From Desulfobacteraceae bacterium 4572_19 (lineage in GTDB: Bacteria > Desulfobacterota > Desulfobacteria > Desulfobacterales > NBLS01): a stretch of 5,555 nt of DNA. Positions 1 through 5,371 of the stretch are shown piece after piece. The notes beneath the pieces were generated by a model. That model was not told the origin of the DNA. It ran no database searches and worked only from the letters and a program-made list of their open reading frames with translations. A program made the translations under genes and the position numbers. Numbering within the stretch: position 1 is the stretch's first letter; each line of letters begins with the position of its first letter. Where the stretch lies: positions 1-5,555 of the forward strand of contig NBLS01000077.1 of NCBI GenBank assembly GCA_002084385.1, in the 5' to 3' direction.

Positions 1-18
1 CATATAATAGTTGTCCTA

Positions 19-64
19 TATATGACAAGCTGTTTATGCGAAGATGAGGTGCTTGTGAACGCTT
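19..64. repeat. 46-bp direct repeat, left copy
   Basis: This stretch matches 1268-1313 at 45 of 46 bases; the only difference is G38 against A1287. Similarity stops sharply on both sides. Read on the + strand it lies in a frame open from the window edge to a TAA at 94-96, containing MTSCLCEDEVLVNA. The other copy encodes the same peptide with Y for C, so the repeat may be a duplicated piece of a gene. The two copies bracket a cassette of about 1.2 kb. It could be a recombination or attachment scar, a long target duplication, or the ends of a segmental duplication; the sequence does not decide between these. Confidence 0.85.
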
Positions 65-102
65 TTGTTTTTTTTAAGCTCCTTGTTCAGGATTAAAGCT
101 CG

Positions 103-120
103 TTTGATAAACTTATCAAA
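103..120. repeat. 18-bp palindrome A
   Basis: TTTGATAA and TTATCAAA form an 8-bp perfect inverted repeat around a 2-base centre. It is downstream of the leftward cassette. It resembles the palindrome at 150-167, with the G/C pair swapped symmetrically (TTTGATAA against TTTCATAA). No T-run follows in the leftward direction, so it is not a standard terminator. It may be an operator-like site or part of a mobile-element end. Confidence 0.55.
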
Positions 121-129
121 TGAGGCAAG

Positions 130-177
130 GACAACGGTTTACATACAGGTTTCATAAATTTATGAAAGCCGTTTGTC
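130..177. repeat. Nested palindrome B with outer arms
   Basis: The core at 150-167 is a perfect 18-bp palindrome (TTTCATAAATTTATGAAA). It is enclosed by outer arms GACAACGG (130-137) and CCGTTTGTC (169-177), which pair with one bulged base. In the leftward transcript this is a stem-loop about 45-90 bases after the stop codon of the 188-aa gene. It could mark the end of that transcript or be a protein-binding site. No U-run follows, so an intrinsic terminator is only a weak possibility. Confidence 0.5.
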
Positions 178-222
178 ACTTTATTATTTCCGGCAAAATT
201 CTTATGATAATAAAATTGACTT

Positions 223-789
223 TTATCGGTAAGCTACAGGTTTGACACTTATACATAATTCCTCTGCTAAATACCATAGTTGAGAAATGGCAAAAAATGG
301 AAAGGAAGTTTTTCCCTTTTTAACTACTGTAACCTCTTTTAGCCAGAGTACATGGTTATGTAAGAAGTTCTTCCGGTTTTTTAAAGGAGTGATATCAATT
401 TCATTCCATTGCTCCAAAATATCTAAAGCTACGTATAAAGCAAAATCCGCATTTAATTTTCGTATTGTATTATTCTCTCTTGCTTCCTCACTTTGAAATT
501 TTATATAAAAAGTATCTTCTGTTCTCAAAAGACAACTCGTCATAATAGCACATTGAGTTCCTGAAATAATTTTATGATGATCTATTCTTTCATTAGGTGA
601 TTGCATTAAAACCCTGATTTTTTTTATAGCAAAATCCCAATACGCTTTATTTATTTTTTCTGCAATTTTATTATTATATACTACTCTACTAGGATATGTC
701 TTCATAAAGGCTTTCAAACAAACATCAAAATATTCTTTTCGTTTAAGACGCTTTTTTGTATGGTCAATATTATCATTAAAGGAATCCAA
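223..789 (-). CDS. Hypothetical protein, 188 aa, second gene of leftward cassette
   Basis: I do not recognise this protein and assign no function. Translation begins at a TTG that directly follows the stop codon of the upstream gene; GGAG at 798-801 lies 8 bases before it, so the genes are probably translationally coupled. The N-terminus is strongly basic (KKRLKRK near residues 12-18), which could suit nucleic-acid contact. The middle has a fairly hydrophobic stretch around GTQCAIMTSCLL (about residues 77-88), and another hydrophobic helix-like stretch (ADFALYVALDILEQW) lies near 114-128. There is no signal peptide or convincing membrane span. No catalytic motif stands out. The frame is open throughout, and its A/T-rich codons agree with its partner. 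Gene order (small acidic protein, then larger basic protein) recalls toxin-antitoxin or small defence pairs, but that is layout only. Confidence 0.72.
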   Translation of the reverse strand: MDSFNDNIDHTKKRLKRKEYFDVCLKAFMKTYPSRVVYNNKIAEKINKAYWDFAIKKIRVLMQSPNERIDHHKIISGTQCAIMTSCLLRTEDTFYIKFQSEEARENNTIRKLNADFALYVALDILEQWNEIDITPLKNRKNFLHNHVLWLKEVTVVKKGKTSFPFFAISQLWYLAEELCISVKPVAYR

Positions 790-990
790 TTATATATCTC
801 CAAAAAAATTATTGGCTATTTGCAAAGATTTACTTCCTGGTCGGTTTCCTATTAATTTGTTTTCTGATGGTTCAGAATGGTTTTTAAACCGATCAGTACA
901 TTTTTCTCGAATTTCATTTTCAATTTCAGGAAAATCTTTAAAATTATAATCCTCTATCATTTTATCATATTCTATATTTGTTACGAGCAT
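790..990 (-). CDS. Small acidic hypothetical protein, 66 aa, first gene of leftward cassette
   Basis: The start is the ATG at 988-990 because AGGAGG (complement of 995-1000) lies 4 bases upstream. The same frame can be extended to a TTG at 1024-1026, but that would place the ribosome binding site inside the gene. The product is acidic (about 13 D/E against 9 K/R), has no transmembrane segment or signal peptide, and carries a Gly/Pro/Ser-rich section (IGNRPGSKS) near its C-terminus. Its TAA abuts the TTG of the 188-aa gene, so the two form one transcript. A promoter candidate lies about 50 bases upstream. No family is recognised. It could be an antitoxin-like or immunity-like partner, judged on size, charge and position alone. 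Confidence 0.65.
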   Translation of the reverse strand: MLVTNIEYDKMIEDYNFKDFPEIENEIREKCTDRFKNHSEPSENKLIGNRPGSKSLQIANNFFGDI

Positions 991-1039
991 CGCCCCTCCT
1001 CTTATTGTGTCTGTTAAATATCGCAATATCTACTTTGCA

Positions 1040-1068
1040 ATGTATCAACCTGTATGACACTCTGTCAA
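1040..1068 (-). promoter_or_regulatory. Candidate promoter of the leftward cassette
   Basis: On the - strand a consensus TTGACA (1063-1068) is followed after 17 bases by ATACAT (1040-1045). The -10 box is poor; the overlapping TACATT or GATACA are alternatives. The -35 box lies inside an inverted repeat, TGACA (1055-1059) and TGTCA (1063-1067), which could be an operator. Transcription from here would give a leader of about 40 bases before the AGGAGG of the 66-aa gene. Confidence 0.4.
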
Positions 1069-1077
1069 TAGCTGGCC

Positions 1078-1091
1078 TCATAATTTTATGA
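1078..1091. repeat. Palindrome upstream of cassette promoter
   Basis: TCATAA and TTATGA form a 6-bp inverted repeat around TT, about 10 bases upstream of the -35 box of the leftward promoter. It shares the CATAA/TTATG half-site with the palindrome at 150-167 on the other side of the cassette, so one protein might recognise both. In such AT-rich DNA chance is a real alternative. Confidence 0.3.
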
Positions 1092-1096
1092 TAAGA

Positions 1097-1282
1097 TTAT
1101 GAATTCTCGATTTTAAAGCATGATGTATCATCCTGTATGTTTTCAGTTTCTACACTCTGAACATCTTCAATTGGTTCTACCGTTTCCTGTGGTAAAATAT
1201 CCAGTTTATTCAAAATCATATCCAGTGTTAATTGGAGTCTGGCTATTTCAGGCAAGACAAGTTCTTTTATATGACAAGCTGT
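1097..1282 (-). pseudogene. 3' remnant of an unrecognised gene
   Basis: An open - strand stretch of 61 codons runs from an in-frame TAA inside the right 46-bp repeat (1283-1285) to a TAA at 1097-1099. There is no start codon with a ribosome binding site. The product looks protein-like: an amphipathic helix (IARLQLTLDMILNKLDIL) followed by an acidic tail ending in KIENS. This fits the C-terminus of a gene whose 5' part was replaced at the repeat. The frame overlaps the repeat-encoded + strand peptide codon for codon, so at most one of the two is likely to have been real over that part. The family is unknown. Confidence 0.35.
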
Positions 1283-1313
1283 TTATACGAAGATGAGGTG
1301 CTTGTGAACGCTT
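1268..1313. repeat. 46-bp direct repeat, right copy
   Basis: This is the partner of 19-64, in the same orientation, with a spacing of 1249 bp between copies. On the + strand it encodes MTSCLYEDEVLVNA and the frame continues to YKLIKQ before a TGA at 1331-1333. Because the peptide is kept in both copies and downstream codons here still look protein-coding, this copy may be the original context and the left one the derived one. Confidence 0.85.
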
Positions 1314-1505
1314 ACAAACTTATTAAACAATGATTACATCAATCTTCAAAAACGATTACGAAAGCTTAATATCCGGCCAATACTGAGACGGCAGGCTAAA
1401 TATCTTGAGCAAAAAATCAACCATAATTGCCATGATATTGGTGAAATCATAGAAAGTCTTCAAAGTGGAAAGCTGCAAACGAGCCATTTCGATAATACCC
1501 CTTAG
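1271..1505 (+). pseudogene. Frameshifted small gene remnant
   Basis: From ATG 1271 the frame gives MTSCLYEDEVLVNAYKLIKQ and stops at 1331-1333. Another + frame carries on at once with a plausible protein stretch (NDYINLQKRLRKLNIRPIL, then RRQAKYLEQKINHNCHDIGE) to TAG at 1503-1505. Removing one base near 1326-1330 would join them into about 77 residues, rich in basic and helix-forming residues. No ribosome binding site precedes the ATG and the family is not recognised. The best reading is a decayed gene, possibly belonging to a mobile element. Confidence 0.4.
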
Positions 1506-1507
1506 TC

Positions 1508-1627
1508 ATGGCATATGCATTAATTCAATGGATATTTGATTATCCAAATGAATCAGGTGGATATCGGTTCCCATTTGATTAGGCACACCTTGATTTTTAT
1601 CGACGTATTCAAAAGATTCATACTTAA
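1508..1627 (+). pseudogene. Short coding remnant with in-frame amber stop
   Basis: ATG 1508 opens a frame reading MAYALIQWIFDYPNESGG and on to FPFD, interrupted by TAG at 1580-1582. It continues in the same frame as AHLDFYRRIQKIHT to TAA at 1625-1627. Both halves look protein-like, so this may be a gene piece with a nonsense mutation. There is no ribosome binding site and no recognised family. It may be a distal part of the remnant at 1271-1505, in a shifted frame. Confidence 0.28.
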
Positions 1628-1683
1628 AAAAAAGCTTTTATAAAAGTGACTGATGTGTTAGCTGTCATTATCTGTTGAATTTA

Positions 1684-1695
1684 TTTTTATATAAC
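1684..1695 (+). promoter_or_regulatory. TATATAA promoter-like element upstream of antiporter
   Basis: The 12-mer TTTTTATATAAC recurs at 3180-3191, and both copies precede a CCAC...ACAAAAAATGAAAGTC stem-loop start. That makes it the best -10 candidate for the antiporter transcript. No good TTGACA-like -35 box is seen at 16-18 bases. The region between it and stem-loop 1 (1696-1722) contains a weak GGCG/CGCC hairpin at 1703-1717. The leader from here to the antiporter start is about 170 bases. Confidence 0.4.
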
Positions 1696-1727
1696 TTGCC
1701 ACGGCGAATAATACGCCACAACAAAAA

Positions 1728-1767
1728 ATGAAAGTCTTTACAATATGGCTTTTCTATGGACTTTCAT
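1728..1767 (+). promoter_or_regulatory. Leader stem-loop 1
   Basis: Arms ATGAAAGTC (1728-1736) and GACTTTCAT (1759-1767) pair perfectly over 9 bp around a 22-base loop that contains TGGC and ends CTATG. From CAAAAAATG to TATAAAA the element matches the one at 3203-3243 at roughly four in five positions, including the 5' flank. It is the first of two such elements in the antiporter leader and has no gene or ribosome binding site of its own directly after it. It could be an RNA regulatory element or a duplicated leader. Confidence 0.6.
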
Positions 1768-1780
1768 ATAAAAACCACAC

Positions 1781-1797
1781 TGACGAATTTTTCGTCA
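1781..1797 (+). promoter_or_regulatory. Hairpin/operator-like palindrome between leader stem-loops
   Basis: TGACGAA (1781-1787) and TTCGTCA (1791-1797) form a perfect 7-bp inverted repeat around TTT. It lies between leader stem-loops 1 and 2 of the antiporter. There is no long T-run after it, so it is not a clear terminator. A repressor site or an additional leader hairpin are both possible. No copy precedes the decarboxylase. Confidence 0.45.
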
Positions 1798-1807
1798 TAA
1801 TTAAAAT

Positions 1808-1846
1808 TGAAAGTTTTTGCGGCTTGATATCCTATGAAAACTTTCA
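1808..1846 (+). promoter_or_regulatory. Leader stem-loop 2, just before antiporter ribosome binding site
   Basis: TGAAAGTTTT (1808-1817) and AAAACTTTCA (1837-1846) pair perfectly over 10 bp around a 19-base loop containing CGGC and ending CTATG. The stem core is the same as in stem-loops 1 and 3 (TGAAAGT/ACTTTCA), but the next pair is T:A where the others have C:G, a compensatory change. It ends 8 bases before the AAGGAGGAG (1855-1863) of the antiporter, so its folding could affect translation start. Confidence 0.6.
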
Positions 1847-1872
1847 TACAAAAAAAGGAGGAGAAACAAAAG

Positions 1873-3171
1873 ATGGATAGTAAATCAAAGAAACTGGGAC
1901 TTGTCGGTGCAATTTTTTTAATTGTATCAAGTTTGGCAGGCAGTGGAATAATTGCCCTGCCACAACAACTTGCAGCCACCGGCTCAATTACACTGATTTC
2001 ATTTATTCTTGTAACAATCGGAGCACTTTTTTTAACACTTGTTTATGTAAGAGCCGGCAGACGTTTTACCGATCCAAGCCCTACTGCTCTTGCATCTTAT
2101 GTTAATCCACTGCTTGGAGCCAAAAGTGGTTTTTTCTACGTTTATGGCAACTTGATTTCAAACGTATCGATTCTGATTGCAGGTCTCGGTTATCTGGCAT
2201 TTTTTATGCCTGCTTTAAACCATCCTATTGTTTTGGGAATTACAGTTATTATTTTAATCTGGCTGTTTGTGTTATTATCACTGCGAGGTGTTGGTATTAT
2301 CACAAAAGTTGTATCAGCAACCGTTACCTTATTATTAATATCTGTTATTATTACTTCCACTGTGGGGTGGTTTGATTTTCAACCTGCACTTTTTCAACAA
2401 AACTGGAATGTATCAGGCTTGGGAACAGGGTCTGCAATAATGTCTGGTTTTGCAATTTTAATATTTTCTTTTGTGGGTGTTGAGAGTGTAGCTACAAATA
2501 GTGAATTAATTGAAAATCCACAAAAAAATGTACCCATCGCAACTATTGCAGGGTTTATTATTGTTGCGATTATCTATATTCTTTCCACCACCGTAATAGA
2601 AGGAATGTTTACCGCTAAAGCTATTGAAGCTGCACCAGCCTCTTTTGCCCTTTGTATGGAACATATCTTTAATTCTAAAATTGTTGGGGATTTTGTTTCT
2701 GCCCTTATGGCAGTAGCTTGTATTGCCAGCTTTCTTGTATGGAATCTCTCTTCTGCAAGTGCAGCAAAAACAAGTGCAGATAAAGGTTTTTTGCCCAAAG
2801 CGTACTCTTATACCAATAAATACGGTATAAACAGCAAGGGGCTTGTGATTAACGGTATAATTATGACAATTGTTGAACTTATGCTTATGATGTTAGGAAG
2901 CAATGTTGAAGCCGCATTTAATATTACCGTTACCCTTTCTGTACTTCTTTTACTTTTTCCTTACTTTTGGTCAGGAATTGCTTTGATTAAGAAAGATAAA
3001 GAGGAAGGAAAAAAATCAATATCCAATAATATTATCGTTCTTTGTTCCTCTATTTTTATAATTACAGCGTTTGTATCAGCAACACTTGATGAACTATGGC
3101 TTGTAATAACGATGGTAATGGTTGTTATTGCTGTATATTCAATTGTATTAACTAAACCGAAAACAGTATAA
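1873..3171 (+). CDS. APC-family basic amino acid/polyamine antiporter (AdiC/CadB/PotE-like)
   Basis: This inner-membrane exchanger should import a basic amino acid and export the amine made from it. The start is ATG 1873, with AAGGAGGAG at 1855-1863; an upstream ATG at 1834 lies in a leader hairpin without such a site. The 432 residues match the family length (about 440) and show about 12 hydrophobic spans. Visible family marks are GSG (23-25) followed by ALP in the first helix, FYVYGN near 88-93, WNVSGLG (178-184, as in AdiC), GVES with the gating-region Glu at 204, NPQKNVPIAT (215-224), and W290 at the place of AdiC Trp293. The position of AdiC Trp202 is Phe198 here. WNVSGLG favours arginine/agmatine, but CadB-like lysine/cadaverine or ornithine/putrescine exchange is possible. 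The neighbouring decarboxylase supports the role even though it is broken; the antiporter frame itself is intact. Confidence 0.88.
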   Translation: MDSKSKKLGLVGAIFLIVSSLAGSGIIALPQQLAATGSITLISFILVTIGALFLTLVYVRAGRRFTDPSPTALASYVNPLLGAKSGFFYVYGNLISNVSILIAGLGYLAFFMPALNHPIVLGITVIILIWLFVLLSLRGVGIITKVVSATVTLLLISVIITSTVGWFDFQPALFQQNWNVSGLGTGSAIMSGFAILIFSFVGVESVATNSELIENPQKNVPIATIAGFIIVAIIYILSTTVIEGMFTAKAIEAAPASFALCMEHIFNSKIVGDFVSALMAVACIASFLVWNLSSASAAKTSADKGFLPKAYSYTNKYGINSKGLVINGIIMTIVELMLMMLGSNVEAAFNITVTLSVLLLLFPYFWSGIALIKKDKEEGKKSISNNIIVLCSSIFIITAFVSATLDELWLVITMVMVVIAVYSIVLTKPKTV

Positions 3172-3191
3172 TTTTAGATTTTTTATATAAC
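3167..3191 (+). promoter_or_regulatory. Promoter-like region upstream of decarboxylase
   Basis: A perfect TATAAT (3167-3172) overlaps the antiporter stop, and TTTTTATATAAC (3180-3191) repeats the element at 1684-1695. TTGTAT lies 18 bases before the TATAAT as a weak -35 box. No terminator hairpin separates the antiporter from the decarboxylase, so read-through is also possible. The repeated 12-mer plus stem-loop suggests each gene has its own copy of the control region. Confidence 0.38.
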
Positions 3192-3202
3192 CACCACAAA
3201 AA

Positions 3203-3243
3203 ATGAAAGTCCTTATAGTACGGCATTTTATTGGGACTTTCGT
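3203..3243 (+). promoter_or_regulatory. Leader stem-loop 3, before decarboxylase ribosome binding site
   Basis: ATGAAAGTCC (3203-3212) pairs with GGACTTTCGT (3234-3243) over 10 bp with one G.T pair. The 21-base loop contains CGGC and ends ATTG. It is a clear homologue of stem-loop 1, including the flanks CCAC-ACAAAAAATG upstream and TATAAAA downstream. The AAAGGAG (3257-3263) of the decarboxylase follows 13 bases later. It is probably a shared control element of the locus, acting on RNA or as a protein site. Confidence 0.62.
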
Positions 3244-3269
3244 ATAAAATTAACGTAAAGGAGAAAAAC

Positions 3270-5359
3270 ATGAAAATTACAAAACATACCTGGCCAGTTT
3301 TAATTGTTTCCGGACAGTTTGAGATGTTAAATGACGAAGGTTTAAGGCTTCGGGAACTTGAAGAAGAGTTAACAGATAGTCAGGAATGCACAGTTATTCC
3401 ATCATATAATTATGAAGATGCAATTGAGATTTTTAACTCAAGGGCTGATCTTGGTGCTGTTGTTATCGACTGGGATTTGCCGGAAGAAGATTCAAATGAA
3501 AAAATGCCTCCTGAAGTTTTACTTGACGCAATACGGCTACGTAATAAGCAAATACCTGTGTTATTATTAACAGACCGTTTAAGTATAGAAAAAATTCCAA
3601 CCCATGTTTATAAAAACATTAATGATTGTCTTTGGAAAACCGCTGATACTTCAGAATTTCTTGCAGGACGTATTGAAACATTACTGCTTGAATATGTTAA
3701 AAGTGTATATCCTGTATTTTTTGGAGAGATGGTTAAATATGCAGAAGCCTATAAATACGCATGGCATACACCGGGACATATGGGATAAATTTTACGGAGA
3801 AAATGTTTTCAGGGCTGATCTTTCCATATCTGTACCGGAATTAGGCTCCCTGCTTGATCATAGTGGGGTTGTGGGTGATGCTGAAAATAACTCCGCCCGT
3901 GTATTTGGTTCTGATCAGACGTACTATATTTTAAATGGAACTTCCAATGTAAATCAGATTATCTGGCGAAGTCAGCTTGTTCGTGATGATATAGCTTTTG
4001 TGGATCGTAATTGTCATAAGTCTTTAAATTATGCAATGGTTATAACAGAAGCGTATCCCCTTTATATGGTGCCACGCCGAAATAAACGCGGAATAATTGG
4101 ACCATGTCGATTATCTGAATTTTCTGAAAAATCTATTCGTACCAAAATAGAAGAGAATAAACTTATTCCAGAAAAATTGAAAAAAAACAGTGTAAAAATG
4201 TCCGCCCTTACTAATTCTACATATGATGGTATTTGCTATAATGTTATTAATATAAAAAAACAGCTTAAAAAAAGTGTTGAGGTTCCCACTCCACCCATAA
4301 ACTTCTAACTGCATTCTCCCAAGCATCCATGCTTCATGTAAGACATGGAAGTCATGTAAAAATTAATCGGGATGAGTTAAATGAATCTTATATGATGCAT
4401 GGCTCAACATCTCCCCAATATAGCATGATTGCGTCGTTAGACGTTGCAACCAAAATGATGGACGACAGTGGTGAAATTTTGATGAGCGATACCATTATGG
4501 AAGCTGTTTTACTTCGTCAGAAAGTTTCTAAAATTTTTAAGGGAATGAAAGCTGATAACGATTGGTTTTTTGAAATGTGGCAGCCTCAAAAAGTTGATTT
4601 TAATGGAGAAGTGAAATTAGAGCAGATGATAACTGGCATGGTTTTGATAATATTGAAGATTCCTATGCAATGTTAGATCCGATTAAATTAACTTTTACAA
4701 CTCCAGGATTAGATAGTAATGGTATTATGAGTGATGAAGGTATTCCTGCATCCATTGTAACCAACTACTTAATTAATCATGGAATTGTTTGTGAAAAAAC
4801 AGATTATTACTCCTTTTTAATGCTTAATTCCATAGGTACAACCAAGGCAAAACAAGGGTCATTATTGTCTGCTCTTTTAAAGTTTAAAGAACTTTATGAT
4901 ACAAATGCACCATTGAGTCAGGTTCAGCCGGATCTGGTGCAAAGTTATCCTGAAGCATATGGCAAGGTTGGGTTAAAAGATCATTGTAATGCAATTCATA
5001 GTTATTATAAAGAGCATAAAATGTTGGATAAAATGCAGGCGGCGTTTCAGGTAATACCTGATCAGGCAATGAAACCTGCAGAAGCATATCACGAAGTGGT
5101 GCGAAAAAACGTTGAATATGTAGAATTAAAAAATATGAAGGGTAGAATTCCGGCTGTAATGACAGTTCCATATCCTCCCGGTATTCCTGTTATGATGGGT
5201 GGAGAGATTATGAACGAAAAAGCCGATCCCATTTTTGATTATCTTATGGCTCGCCAGGACTTTGAAAATATTTTTCCGGGGTATGAAAGTGATATTCATG
5301 GTGTGGAACGAATTGACCGTGAAGGAAAAAAATATTTTAAAACGATGTGTGTGAAATAA
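3270..5359 (+). pseudogene. Broken Orn/Lys/Arg decarboxylase (biodegradative, AdiA/LdcI-like)
   Basis: The intact enzyme would be a PLP-dependent fold-type I decarboxylase using cytoplasmic protons. ATG 3270 has AAAGGAG 6 bases upstream. Four pieces follow in order. (1) 3270-3785: the N-terminal wing domain, up to WHTPGHMG, then TAA. (2) 3784-4281, shifted: YGEN, SELGSLLDHSG-like text, phosphate-site NGTS (3934-3945) and DRNCHK (4003-4020). (3) 4284-4616, shifted: STHK with the PLP lysine at 4299-4301, then SYMMHGSTSP. (4) 4616-5359, shifted: WHGF, LDPIK, VPYPPGIP and the C-terminal domain, ending normally at MCVK. By family alignment, about 13 residues are missing between 1 and 2 (about 38 bp) and about 37 between 2 and 3 (about 112 bp), the latter including the HFD segment whose Asp contacts the PLP nitrogen. 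The third lesion fits loss of one A in the run at 4614-4616. The pieces plus gaps total about 745 residues, near AdiA's 756. Substrate is unclear: the C-terminus looks AdiA-like, other parts LdcI-like. Confidence 0.9.
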
Positions 5360-5371
5360 TTTATAAATTAT
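5356..5371. repeat. 16-bp all-A/T palindrome over the decarboxylase stop
   Basis: ATAATTTATAAATTAT is a perfect palindrome that overlaps the TAA stop at 5357-5359. It has no G:C pair and no T-run, so it would make a weak hairpin and a poor terminator. It may be chance in AT-rich DNA. Confidence 0.3.

Noticed and set aside
287..496. + strand open frame of 69 codons
   Set aside because: It lies antisense inside the 188-aa gene, has no ribosome binding site and shows no protein features of its own.
991..1026. TTG at 1024-1026 as the start of the 66-aa gene
   Set aside because: AGGAGG at 995-1000 points to the ATG at 988-990, and no ribosome binding site precedes the TTG.
1684..1695. TTTTTATATAAC as an archaeal TATA box
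   Set aside because: The box lies about 25 bases upstream of a sensible start only at the first copy. At the second copy (3180-3191) the transcript would start inside the stem-loop. Strong AGGAGG sites and a TTGACA box also favour a bacterium.
1728..1767. Leader stem-loops as intrinsic terminators
   Set aside because: The loops are about 20 bases, the stems are A/T-rich, and the 3' arm is followed by A-rich, not T-rich, sequence on the + strand.
1834..1872. Upstream ATG as antiporter start, adding 14 residues
   Set aside because: That ATG is inside the stem-loop 2 hairpin region without a ribosome binding site, and the real AAGGAGGAG would then be within the gene. ATG 1873 gives the usual family N-terminus.
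1728..1880. A 50-codon + strand frame starting in stem-loop 1 (MKVFTIWLFYGLSYK...), and a 14-codon frame starting in stem-loop 3 (MKVLIVRHFIGTFV), as leader peptides
   Set aside because: Neither has a ribosome binding site, and their similarity is just the shared stem sequence. Stem-loop 2 gives only a TTG start and six codons. The first frame runs through the antiporter's own start.
4111..4326. - strand open frame across the decarboxylase second lesion
   Set aside because: It is antisense to recognisable decarboxylase sequence and is an effect of low-complexity A-runs there. The - strand frames at 1764-1979, 2574-2798 and 4884-5171 are shadows of the same kind.
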